A stretch of DNA of 64,000 nt, from positions 17,241,383 to 17,305,382 of the forward strand of contig NC_092808.1 of assembly GCF_040954645.1 (NCBI RefSeq). The letters run 5' to 3'. Below are positions 1 to 9,570 of this stretch, one piece after another; position 1 is the stretch's first letter, and every line of letters starts with the position of its first letter. Under the pieces are notes generated by a model. It worked only from the letters and a program-made list of their open reading frames with translations. It was not told the origin of the DNA and searched no databases. Both the position numbers and the translations under genes were made by a program. The DNA is from Diabrotica undecimpunctata. Its lineage: Eukaryota; Arthropoda; Insecta; Coleoptera; Chrysomelidae.

Positions 1-978
1 TAGGAACACCAATATTATAGAAAATATATACAGAAATGTTACAACTATAAATCTGCACGGTCCTACCAATAAGATACATATCAGGAGAGGTATTCGACAG
101 GGAGATACTATGTCGCCTAAGTTGTTCATTATGTATTCGAACATGCTTTGAAGTCACTGGAATGGAAAAGTAAAGGAATACATATTGATGGTGAGATGCT
201 AAGTCATCTACGATTCGCAGATGATATTGTTCTGATTTCAGACGACCTAAAGGCTACCAGTGATATGTTGAATGAACTCAGCGATGCAGCACTTAAAGTA
301 GGTCTAAATATTAACTACCAAAAGACAAAAATGATGACTAATTTAGTTCCGAGCCATCCTTTAAGGCTAGAAGACGTCGAAATTGAAATTGTTGACAGCT
401 ACATATACCTTGGACATACGGTAAAAATTAGTAGAGATAATCAAACTGCTAAGCTGCTAAGAAGAATAACACTGGGATGGGCAGTATATGGAAGACTGCG
501 TGATATTTTTAAAGGTGATATACCTATCAGCTTAAAAAGAAGAGCCTTTAATCAGTGTGTCCTGCCTATCCTTACATATGGCGCAGAGACTTAGCCTAAC
601 AAGGACATCTACACGAAAAGTGACGCAACGTAGAATGGAAAGATCATTGTTAGGCATAACGTTGCGAGATAGGGTAAGAAACGAAGAAATCCGTAGAAAA
701 AGTGGTGTAGAAGACATTATAAAACACATAGCCAAAATTAAATGGAGGTGGGCATGACACGTCGTCGCTAGAATGAAGGATAATAGGTGGACCAAAAAAA
801 TCTTGGAGTGGCGACCGAGAGCGGATAGACGAAACCCGAGAAGACCACCCCAAGATGGACTGACGACATAAAGAGGATTTGTACCAACTGGATTGCAGCA
901 GCGCAAGATAGATCTGAATGGAGGTTTTTCGAGGAGGCCTGTGTTCAGCAGTGGACGACTATGGGCTGATGATGAATA
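1..978 (+). pseudogene. RTE-like LINE, 3' half of reverse transcriptase
   Basis: A broken non-LTR retrotransposon reverse transcriptase. Seen: an RT block RGIRQGDTMSPKLF near 81-130, then the catalytic FADD box (RFADDIVLISDD) in the open stretch 148-594, and the thumb motif YLGHTVK further on. The frame is lost after 594, where related C-terminal sequence continues in other frames. The copy ends with the RTE-style 3' signature (AGGCCTGTGTTCAGCAGTGG near 926) followed by GATGATGAAT. The 5' part lies outside the window. The enzyme would copy element RNA at a nicked target; this copy cannot. The clade is inferred from the tail, not from a tree. Confidence 0.75.
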
Positions 979-1650
979 ACAAAATGAAGTATATGAAAAT
1001 AAGCACGCGACCAGAAATCCTACGACCGCTTGTTATAGAAAACGACGTCATCGAAGCAGTGAACGAATTTGTATACCTGAGAGCGCTCCTTAACACTGAA
1101 AATAATAATACCAATCTCCTCCAATCTCCTCCTTAAATCCTCCTTAAATCCACAATTATATCGAAAAATACAAAAATAAAACTCTACAAAACAATAATAC
1201 GCCCAGTCCTAACATATGGTTCAGAGACCTGGACTCTAACAAAAAATAATGAAAACATGTTAGGATGTTTCGAAAGAAAAGTACTAAAGCGAATCTATGG
1301 AGCAGGTAATAACAATGGAGTGTGGAGAAGACGATACAGCTTTGAACTTTATAAAGTATACCAGGAACCTGATATCGTAAAGCATATTAAGATAGGACGT
1401 CTGAGGTGGATAGGGCATGTAATGCGGATGAAACAAAATGACCCAGCTAGAAAAACGCTCATTGATAGGCCCATTGGTCAGAGAATAAGAGGAAGACCCA
1501 AAACAAGGTTCCTTGATAACATCGATGAAGACATGAGAAATATGGGAATACGTGCTTGGCGGAGAAAGGCGATGGATAGGGTCGACTGGAGAAATATTGT
1601 TGAGGAGGTTAGGACCCATGCAGGGTTGTAAAGCTAGAATGATGATGATA
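979..1650 (+). pseudogene. RTE-like LINE, C-terminal fragment with GATGAT tail
   Basis: A second LINE scrap in the same direction, from another subfamily. The residues NKMKYMKIS and a YLRALL strand mark the RT thumb (979-1136). The open stretch 1257-1631 gives the usual C-terminal region, with LRWIGHVMRM, RIRGRPKTRFLD and a W-rich end. It finishes with TTGTAAAGCTAGAATGATGA, a typical 3' end of this LINE type. Short direct CCTCCTTAAATC repeats near 1127-1150 interrupt the frame. It is inactive. Confidence 0.7.
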
Positions 1651-1651
1651 T

Positions 1652-1859
1652 CTTCTTCTTTAGGTGCCGTCTTCTTAACGAAGGTTGGCGATGACCTCAG
1701 TCTTCCCTATTTTGGGCTTTCCTTATTAAACTTTGAAAGTCTAATCCTGTCCAATCTTTGATGTTGCGCAGCCAGGTCATTTGTCGTCTACCCGGGCCGC
1801 GTCTGCCTTCTATTTTCCCTTCTATAATAAGCTGAAGGAAGTTATACCTGTCGCGTATA
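1652..1859 (-). mobile_element. 5'-truncated GAA-tailed LINE, 208 bp
   Basis: Antisense 3' end of a LINE, starting with a TTCTTCTTC tail and matching 44258-44475 almost base for base apart from small indels. The coding remnant is the C-terminal GRRGPGRRQMTWL region of that family. ATGATAT at 1645-1651 and again at 1860-1866 is the likely target duplication, so this is a short 5'-truncated insertion into the tail of the preceding LINE. Confidence 0.75.
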
Positions 1860-1899
1860 ATGATATATATTAAATAATTGTGGAGACAGTATACATCTT

Positions 1900-2290
1900 T
1901 TTTCAGTTCGAGAGTGTGTCAAGCACTTGTTCCAGTAGTGTATTCTTATAGTTCAGTTATAAGCGAAATAAATTGTTGTGATACGCCTTCTTTTTTTAGT
2001 ATCTGCCATAAATGTTGACATTGGACCCTATCAAACGCTTTGCGATAATCAATAAAACAAATGTATAGTAGGATATTGAATTCCCTAGATTTTTCTATTA
2101 TTTGTCTTATATTCAAAAGGTGTTTAGTACCTTTACCTTTGGTAAATACAGTGTGCTTTTGGGATATTTCTCTTTGTAGGAAAGTTTTCAGTCTCTCATT
2201 GATTATGTGTAGCATTATTTTTGCTGGCGTATGAGATAAGGGGGATGGTTGTATAGTTGTCGTATTGATCTTGACGGTCATTGATCTCAA
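1900..2290 (-). pseudogene. LINE reverse transcriptase fragment (palm, N-terminal part)
   Basis: The minus-strand open stretch 1946-2290 reads as RT motifs 1-3: IQPSPLSHTPAKIMLHIINE, then a KGTKHLLNIRQIIEK segment and the motif A block CFIDYRKAFDRV. The N-terminal endonuclease and the catalytic YADD half are missing. No target duplication was found. Confidence 0.7.
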
Positions 2291-2400
2291 GAACGCATAT
2301 TTATGATAGGGTTCTTCGAGATGTTCTGTGGTGGGCTCTTAATAAGAAAGGAGTATTTGGTGAGTATATGAGGATTATGCGAGATACTTATAAAGCAATG
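2291..2400 (+). pseudogene. RTE RT scrap (motif A region)
   Basis: About 110 bp that translate, in a frame broken at its edges, to AYDRVLRDVLWWALNKKGV followed by an EYMRIMRDTYKAMTT segment. This is the RTE-type RT motif A neighbourhood. It abuts the oppositely oriented RT fragment on its left. Confidence 0.55.
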
Positions 2401-3142
2401 ACAACTTGTTTAGCTTACTAACATTAAGTTATAACAATTTGTGTTAATTATTTTTAAATGAAGATCGTTTTAACTAATTAATGCAATATTTCGACAAAAT
2501 ATTGTATTAATTAGTTACAATGATATATGTTTCTTTGATAATATTCAATTAAACCGTAACTAATTACTTACTACATAAATATCAATTTAAAGAAGGAATT
2601 CATAGTTTTTAATACTGATTTTATTTTCGTAATGAGTAAAGTCATTTTCATAATGAAAATATAATTACGCAAATGCTACCTGAAAAGAATCCTCATTATC
2701 GAAATGTCTGTTAGTCAGTTGTTATAAAACAGATTGGAATATTATTTTATCGGTAATAAATTCAACAACCCAATTGTTGTGGGAACTACCTAATTAATGT
2801 TTGCTAAAGGAGTTCGCGGGTAGTACTGTACTGTTTTATAATGCAAGTCGGGGAAAGACTACTTCAGATTTTGTCCCCTACGTGTAGCTCTACTTACTTC
2901 AGTTAAAATTTCTCTCCCACACTTCATTTCACAGGAGAAAACAGGTCCCAGTTTTTTATTCCAATAAATTCCTATTTATCCTTCCTATTCCACACCCTAG
3001 ACTGGAATTTATAGTGCGTAGCAAAGGATCCTGTACCGGTTTATCATTGGACTACAACAAGCGGAGATGCAATAGTAGAATGGTTGTGATAATATGATGC
3101 AAAATGGTATGGAAATTCATTGCAATTTTATTCCCTAGAAAG
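2401..3142. other. AT-rich stretch without a recognised gene; 20 bp hairpin
   Basis: No coding region was recognised. A near-perfect inverted repeat lies at 2471-2490 / 2498-2517 (arm TAACTAATTAATGCAATATT, 7 nt loop, one G:T-type difference). It could be a decayed MITE core or a chance AT-rich hairpin. Confidence 0.4.
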
Positions 3143-4771
3143 TCAAGCATGATGACATCTACTCAAATACTCAAATGGTTTGTCATTTTTGTTTGAGAAA
3201 AAATAACGGAGACAATGTTCATTTTTTTTTTCATTTTCTTTTAAGGAACTTACAGCATCAGAACGAGCAGAGCTTTTGGTGTCACAAATAGGTTTAATAC
3301 TTAAGTGTCTCTTACACATTTTTTGTAATTCATTCCACCTATGGGTAAAACTTGAAAAAAAATCGTACAATTCCTGAACGATATTGAAAAAAGTTGTCAT
3401 TTCCATGCAAATTTCGGCTGCAGCGTTTCCATCTAAATTTATTGAATGATTTGTGCATGGTATAAAATGGACAGAAAAAATATGTTGTTTTATTTTAGAT
3501 TGGAGTACCTTATATTTACCTAACATATTAAACGCATTATCCTAACTCACTTCCCGACAGTTAGTGATGTCTAAATCTAAATTATTCAAAAATTCTAAAA
3601 AAAATACCTTTCTCCAAGTTTTAGTGGAGAGGACTTGTTGATAGCAACTTAAGTTGTCCTCGTAGACACTTCGTCTCGGACTAGCAACCTCCAGTGGAGT
3701 CTTACGTGGCCATGTTATCAATTCCAATTGTAACTAAAACCTCATAGCATATAAGATCAAATAATGTAACTTAAATTCAAATTAAAAACATTTAACGGGT
3801 TTTTACCCAAGTATTTAGTGGCTCAAAACATGTACACTTAGACACACTGATGATGGAATATTGATTCCGAAAACATTTTGTGATGTAGCCCGATAGGGTA
3901 TTTTATTTATATACCTTTTATAAAGGATTTTTAAATAAATTTTTTGTGATACATGGTATACAGCCAGCTACAGGAACTTAGTTTCCTTGTGGATGTTGAA
4001 ATACTTCCCTCCAATATATTTTTGTTCATTTATCATTTGTCTTTCCAGTTCAGTGTCAATGCGTCCGGTTATTTTAGATCCTGTTATAAAAATCAAAATG
4101 GAGTTAATTTGGTAACTGAAGTTTTCATGCTCTGACAATTTTATTTTTATGTACATTTTTCCAATAATTTGACCCTTTTGTCATTAGCGTTGTTTGTTTG
4201 GAAAATAATTTACAGACTTAACAATAAAATAAGTTGTTGGTTTCAGTATAAGCCAACAAATCTCTTTTAACTTTTTCTCCGCTGTTAATTGTTCTGAAGA
4301 AGGAGAAAATAGTTAATCTTCTTGAAATTTGTTTTGGCCCTTCGTTGCATCGAATAGAAGATGCTGACAAATATCTATTTAATTATTTTGGTGGATTTTT
4401 TATATAATACTCTCGTATGGCGTCTGTTAAGTATTCTGGCCATTATGTAAGTTCACAAAACTCTTAATTTCATCACTACTTTGAGATAGTTTTAAATTTA
4501 TATTATTATCGCTTTTTGTTTCACCTTCACAATCGGAATTGCTTGGTTTTTCCTACTGGCAAATTTTGCAGAATAGTTTCGAAGACAAATGCTGTTTCTG
4601 AAGTTTGAGTAAGTGAAATTTGTGAAAATGATGACGATTTTTGTAGTTGCTCTCCATCTTCATTATGAAGGCTCATTATAAAATAAAAATTAAATATAAA
4701 AAGTTAAAACCTAATTTTCGGGCCCTAAATTCTTAGACCCCCTAGGATGCTTAGGCCCTAGTCCGTCCCTG
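3143..4771 (-). pseudogene. hAT-family (ZMYM1-like) transposase remnant
   Basis: Minus-strand coding scraps resemble the ZMYM1/DUF4371-type hAT transposases. 3143-3526 contains FIPCTNHSINLDGNAAAE, an RWNELQK block and CDTKSSARSDAV, the usual C-H-S-L-N and TRWSAR-type landmarks; 3542-3727 is a further scrap. A first coding piece on the same strand, about 4676 down to 4530, opens with MSLHNEDGEQ. The right edge at 4771 reads CAGGGACGGACTAGGGCC in the element direction, a typical hAT terminus. The matching left terminus was not found. The body is interrupted by the repeat at about 3775-4004. It is inactive. Confidence 0.6.
3775..4004 (+). repeat. Hammerhead-like repeat, copy 1
   Basis: A copy of a repeat family found five times in the window. 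The core at 3847-3874 reads CTGATGA, then GGAAT-attg-ATTCC, then GAAAAC. It is followed by TGTAGCCCGATAGGG and a TATACC..TATAAAGG stretch, and it ends with the family terminus CTTGTGGAT at about 4004. The layout resembles the hammerhead-bearing pseudo-LTRs of Penelope-like elements; that assignment is inference. It sits inside the hAT remnant. Confidence 0.55.
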
Positions 4772-6189
4772 TCCCTAATGCAAAAACATTGTCGTTTTAT
4801 TCAACACCTCAAAAAAGATATTATCAGTTATCTAATTCTAGGAAACTCAACTAATATTGTGATGTTTATATTAGTAAGTTACCCAGAAATCATACCGTTG
4901 CGTTCACTTGAAATTTTATGAGTTTTGTTTATGGGTTCAAATTAATCTTAATTGCATAATTTTGTTCCAGACGTAAAGGTTGTTTATTTAAAACAATTTA
5001 AACTAATAAATGAGTTATGTGTAATGTGTATATATCTAATAAAAATATCGATTACATTACAATGCGTTGCAAGATAACCCGGGACAGGTACGGTGCGCTC
5101 AAATAAACTGAAAGTTTCTGAATGTTTACATCCGATAATTTCAGATGCAGATAATTTATTAAAAAACTCAACAAAAAAAAATTACTCAAGACAAACTACA
5201 ATAACAATTAACAATTATTATTATTCCAATCTCCAATCATTCATAAAAGAAATTTATTATCCTAGAAATAAGATGTAATTTGATAATCTTTCGCTCAACG
5301 GCAATACGTTCAGGGAGGGGATTATATTGAAATGAAATTTATTTAACGGCTATGTCTTTATTTAATTTATAATGTCTTTATTAAAAGGTTCTTATTTTAA
5401 TTTATTAAAAAGCACGATAACTTATATCAATTTATTTAATGAATAATACATAATTTATATAGGCGAACGTAACAATTAAAATCGCGAGCGCGTGTTCAAA
5501 ATTAACTGATCCCCTTCAATTACAGTTCCGTTATTATATATGAAGTCCTGTTATTCGAGAACGGCGGCGATCTCCCCAGAAGCTCAGACCGGTTTTATTT
5601 CGGTCTACCTGGACACCTCGAATCGGATGATTCATAATAATTTGGGTCTAGATCCTTCGCCGAAATTTCTACAACAAAACAGAATTAGTCCTTATATATT
5701 TACAGTTATTTTAGGCCATGATATTTATCGTAACAATATGTTATCAAGAATAAAATAATCATAATCCCTTATGGTAATATATTGAATAACAATATTGTTA
5801 AATTACCAACAATTAAAAAAGGAAGGGGGTAGGTTTTGATATTGACACTGAGTTTATTAATAGAGCTAAAAAAGGAATTGTCTTCTTCCGAAGCTATAAA
5901 AGAAACTGATTGTGACAGAGGTACCATAGTCAACTCGTCAACATTATGCTCGAATATAGGTAAAATAAAAATAATGATTTGTAATGAAGAATTTTCACAT
6001 TCAAATAGAGAGCAAACCGTTCATTGCACTTGTTATGTCATCATCAGATGGCGCTGTAACCGTTCATAAGTCTTGGCCTGCCTCAAACCATCCTTCCTTC
6101 CTTCCCTGTCGAGTTCATGCCTTCTTCATCCCCTCGCTCCAATTTCTCTCTATTTTACCATGGTCACTTCTATCCATTCACATCAGGTA
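4772..6189. other. No recognised gene; AT-rich intergenic or intronic DNA
   Basis: Several short open stretches occur (5093-5278, 5540-5758, 5836-6069), but none has family motifs, and no upstream exon of the PDCD2-family gene could be recognised. Poly-A rich patches near 5155-5200 and AT-rich runs near 5340-5470 dominate. Confidence 0.4.
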
Positions 6190-6197
6190 GCCCACGT

Positions 6198-6366
6198 CAG
6201 TGGCGCACCCAGGGTGGTTTTGGAGGTTAACCCCCCTCCCCCAGGGCCCTATTCCGACACTGTTACTCACACATTTTAAGGACTCAAAATGGAGGTAGCA
6301 TCATAAGAAAAATTTCGGTGACCAACCAAAACCTCCCCCCAGACGTAAATTCTAGGTGCGCTACTG
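6198..6366. mobile_element. hAT-type MITE, 169 bp, complete
   Basis: A short non-autonomous element with terminal inverted repeats CAGTGGCGCACC (left) and CAGTAGCGCACC (read inward from the right). It is flanked by a perfect 8 bp duplication GCCCACGT at 6190-6197 and 6367-6374. An 8 bp duplication plus a CAGTGGCG-type terminus is the hAT signature. The interior has two C-rich tracts and no coding capacity. Confidence 0.9.
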
Positions 6367-6660
6367 GCCCACGTAGCGGTTTATTTTGATGGTTTAAACT
6401 ATATCTACATCACCAAAAAGTCTATAGAATTCAAAGTTTTATCGCCTTCTCCATAGGCCCTGTTTGTTATCTCCACCATCTGTTATGGTCCTCAATATAT
6501 TATCGTTATATAAAGTTTATATTTTGTTGCTCTTGGCATATTTCTTGCTTTTATCTGATGTGTAGATTTCGTGTTTTTAGTTAAAGAATAAATTACCAGT
6601 TAACAACATTTTAACTCTGAGTATTATTTGACACTTTTAATTTATTGTTTTTGATTATAG

Positions 6661-6852
6661 GCATGTTAAAGAGTTATTGCAAGATTATCAACAGAAAAAT
6701 GACGACAATCTACACTTAGTTAGTCCCGAGGGTGGAGGAGCTGCAGGTGGTGAAGAATTCGAAAAATACGAGAAAAGTAATCCAGCTCACGGAGATAAAA
6801 TGTTTCATCATTTCCTATCCAAAATTCAAAGTAATCCTGGCCAAATTTTGAG
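6661..6852 (+). CDS. PDCD2-family protein, internal exon (start of C-terminal domain)
   Basis: An exon of a host gene. A pyrimidine-rich acceptor ending TTATAG precedes it and the donor GTACGT follows at 6853. It reads HVKELLQDYQQKNDD, an acidic and glycine-rich linker, then KYEKSNPAHGDKMFHHFLSK and NPGQILR, the characteristic opening of the PDCD2 C-terminal domain. The last codon is split after two bases and is completed by the exon at 20395, giving R-Y-S. PDCD2-family proteins (Zfrp8 and trus in flies) are conserved zinc-finger proteins linked to maturation of ribosomal protein uS5 and cell proliferation. Whether this is PDCD2 or PDCD2-like cannot be settled from the C-terminal half. Upstream exons are not visible in the window. 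Confidence 0.88.
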
Positions 6853-6904
6853 GTACGTAAAATAGTAAAGTAATAATTATTCTATGACTAAATAGAACAT
6901 AGTT

Positions 6905-7008
6905 CAAGGTTCTTCTTCTTACTGTCTGGCCTCACAACTCGGGGTGAGTCTTAGTCGCATCCACTAATCTTCTATATTTTGCTTTCCATTCCCAGTAGTT
7001 TAAGGTTA
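6905..7008 (-). pseudogene. LINE 3'-end scrap with TTC tail
   Basis: About 100 bp beginning TTCTTCTTCTTAC and reading on the minus strand as a tail-like YWEWKAKYRRLVDATKT stretch, similar in style to the C-terminal ends of GAA-tailed LINEs here. It is cut at 7008 by the LTR element. Confidence 0.35.
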
Positions 7009-7520
7009 TGTTATGGAATACTATGCGTTTATTTCTTCTCCGGACTAACTCTTTGTTTTGGAATTAAACAGAATATATTGACATGTATAAATTTATTATA
7101 TTAGAGGATGAAAATTACACTCTGCTTGTTATTTCTTAAAACTATGAATATATAAGTTCTGTTATCTACAATTATTTAACGATGTTTCTGGATGGATTTG
7201 AGTACAAGAGATTGGACTCAAATATTAATATTAAAATAGCAAATACGGATAGCTTATCGAACAAAGAAATAAGAGAAATAAATTATTATTATTCCATAGA
7301 TACGAAGTATTAGGTGAATAAACTAGCGAAACTTATTTATTCTAAATAGGAAAATATTTATGAAGAGTATTGATTCTGATTTCTAACAGCAAATAATTAT
7401 TAGTGATTATACATGAGAACTTTTCATAATTGTAAATAACATATACCAGGTGACTAAAAACTATATAGAAATACATAGATACTTTAATTATCTTACATGT
7501 GAGTAGGTAGGTACATTACA
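7009..7520 (-). repeat. 3' LTR of the env-bearing Gypsy element
   Basis: 512 bp, TGTTATGG at the left edge and GTACATTACA at the right edge on the plus strand. It equals the copy at 15070-15581 in every part compared by eye. In element direction an AATAAA lies about 20 nt before the end, a candidate polyadenylation signal. Confidence 0.93.
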
Positions 7521-7529
7521 CCTCCTTTT
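7521..7529 (-). other. Polypurine tract
   Basis: In element direction AAAAGGAGG directly abuts the 3' LTR start (TGTAATG). This is the expected site where RNase H leaves the plus-strand primer. Confidence 0.8.
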
Positions 7530-7613
7530 GTAAGAATGAAAATAATTGTAAAATGAATTTTCATTTAAATGGTATAAAACATTTGTATACATTATTATTT
7601 TATTTTAACACAT

Positions 7614-9570
7614 TTAAATAGTTTCTTTTAGTCTCGATAGTCTTTCACTTCGTCTTATCGGTGTAGTCTCTGTGAAACTAGTCTCTTCACACTTTTTGGA
7701 TTCACTATAATTATTGTCTTTATTATGTTTACAATCTATACTTAAATCTGTCTCATGTACATGTTTTCGTTTACTTTGACATATATTTAGTGTTAAACAA
7801 TTTGTAATTTGTTGACAACTATGTGACGGATTTCTACGAAATCGTCGGTAAAAATATTTAATTATCCTGTATAAAATATAAAGTAACATACATTTTATCA
7901 AAAATAAGATTGCATAAGTGAAATAAGAACTATTTTTTATTGTGTCTGAAAAATTAATATTTGTTTCTGAGGTTATTTTCTCTAAATTATCTAGTTTATG
8001 GCTTGCTAAATTTAATGCATCTCGATCGAGATTATTTAATTGTAAGGGAACAAGGTGTAATTTGGATTCATTATTTATCTTAATATCATCACAACAGACT
8101 TCTGGAAGGGATAAATCTGGAATGATAGACTGAAAATTACTTTCTTTTGGATTTGAGACAGATATCAAAATAGTTGATCCGGTGTAAGTTTTGCAATTAT
8201 TCGAAGTAGAAAAAATACCTGTGTTTGAAAGAACAATAGATATTGGCGTACTAGTCTGACAGCTTAAAGTTAAATCTGTTGGTTTGGGTAAAACATATAT
8301 CCAAGAATTTGGTTTGTTTAATTTATGCCAAATTTCATATTCTGTTTGAATTATACGAGTATCGCAACTAGATGGTATGTTTGTTATTGAAGTTAACAAT
8401 TCAGTTTCACAAATTGGATTAGTGTGTGTAAATCGGAAAGCATCAGGATTTTTGCAAATAAGTTTTTCTTCATCTAATGAATAACAGTCTTCTAATGTAT
8501 CAATAGTAACATAAATGTTTCTATTTTCTGAAAGAACAAGATATTTGACAGATGGAAGAATAAAGGTAAGTCTCTTTAATGTTGGATGAATTATAGGAAG
8601 AGATATTAGTTTAAAAAGAGAATAAGGAGTATTACTAACCAAAGGTATACTAACCGTAATTAAAATCTTGTTATCAAAATATATATATTTAAGTAAAATG
8701 ATATCGAAATATTTATGAGCATAATCGATAGTCAATGGAAATGGATAAGTCGATGTACTAGGTAAATGCGTTACCGTTTTAGATAATTCTTGAATTAGTT
8801 GCTCAGGTGTTATAACAGAAGGATGAAGGTTATTATTTCTTGCAAATAGAATAACGTTTATTAAAGTAGAATATTCTTGTTGTAATTCTGTTATAAAGAA
8901 AGTTAGTAAGGTAAAATGTTCTTCAATTTTTTGTTTTAAATCTAAATTAAAATATTTATTATTCATTTTATCTGTGTAATTGGTAATTGATTCAAAATTT
9001 TTATCAAAAATCACTTTGTTTCGGTCTAGATTTGTAATAGAGTTATTAAAATTTGCAATCGTGGCTTTTACTACATGAATTTGTTGTTTTAGTAAATCAA
9101 GAAGATGATTTTCGTTACTTTCAGCTTTGTTAATAGCATTATTGAAATTTTCAGCATCATCACTGTCTAAGGTACCGAATAAGGTCCTGAAAACAGATCC
9201 AATTGCATTAAATAGAGCGCGTTTTGGTCTAAAATGTTCATGCAGAATTATGTTTTTTAAAGTTTGTTCATCTTGAAAGAGTCTAGGTATGATTTGTCCT
9301 AAGAGTTTTAGTGAAGTATCGCATAATCGTAATTCAATAAGAACTGGTTTGTTTTGACACAGTCTTAATGTTTTTTGATAGGTGAGATCTACAAAATTTA
9401 ATTTGTCTGTAAAAGGTTGTAAAGGAATATGACTTAATATGTTCCAATGAGTTTCAATAAATTGAACATTTTTTATGTGTTCGTAATAGATTCCAGGTGA
9501 TTTGTTGATAGGAGTATTGGTATATTTCTTGTGAATTTGTTCACTATTTGTCAGCCATATTATTGCATAC
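7614..9570 (-). CDS. env: Env, errantivirus/baculovirus F-like fusion glycoprotein
   Basis: The open frame runs from about 9570 to 7614 (roughly 650 codons), overlapping the end of pol. A basic furin-type site RPKR (9219-9230) is followed by a hydrophobic glycine/alanine segment and an FGTLDSDDA block, the arrangement of F-type fusion proteins in errantiviruses and baculoviruses. A transmembrane segment lies at about 7850-7930 with a basic cytoplasmic tail of some 80 residues. An ATG inside the frame at 9014 lies after the cleavage site and would miss the N-terminal subunit, so it is unlikely to be the true start. A splice acceptor ending TTTGTTTCAG is at 9571-9580, fitting the known spliced env mRNA of this group. 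The 5' exon supplying the start codon was not identified. Confidence 0.85.

Noticed and set aside
3847..3874. Calling the repeat core a working hammerhead ribozyme
   Set aside because: Stem II and both core boxes are present, but an extra U follows CUGAUGA and no clear stem III with a UH cleavage site could be drawn; reported only as hammerhead-like.
5540..5758. Upstream exon of the PDCD2-family gene
   Set aside because: No N-terminal PDCD2 motif and no convincing splice sites; treated as a chance ORF.
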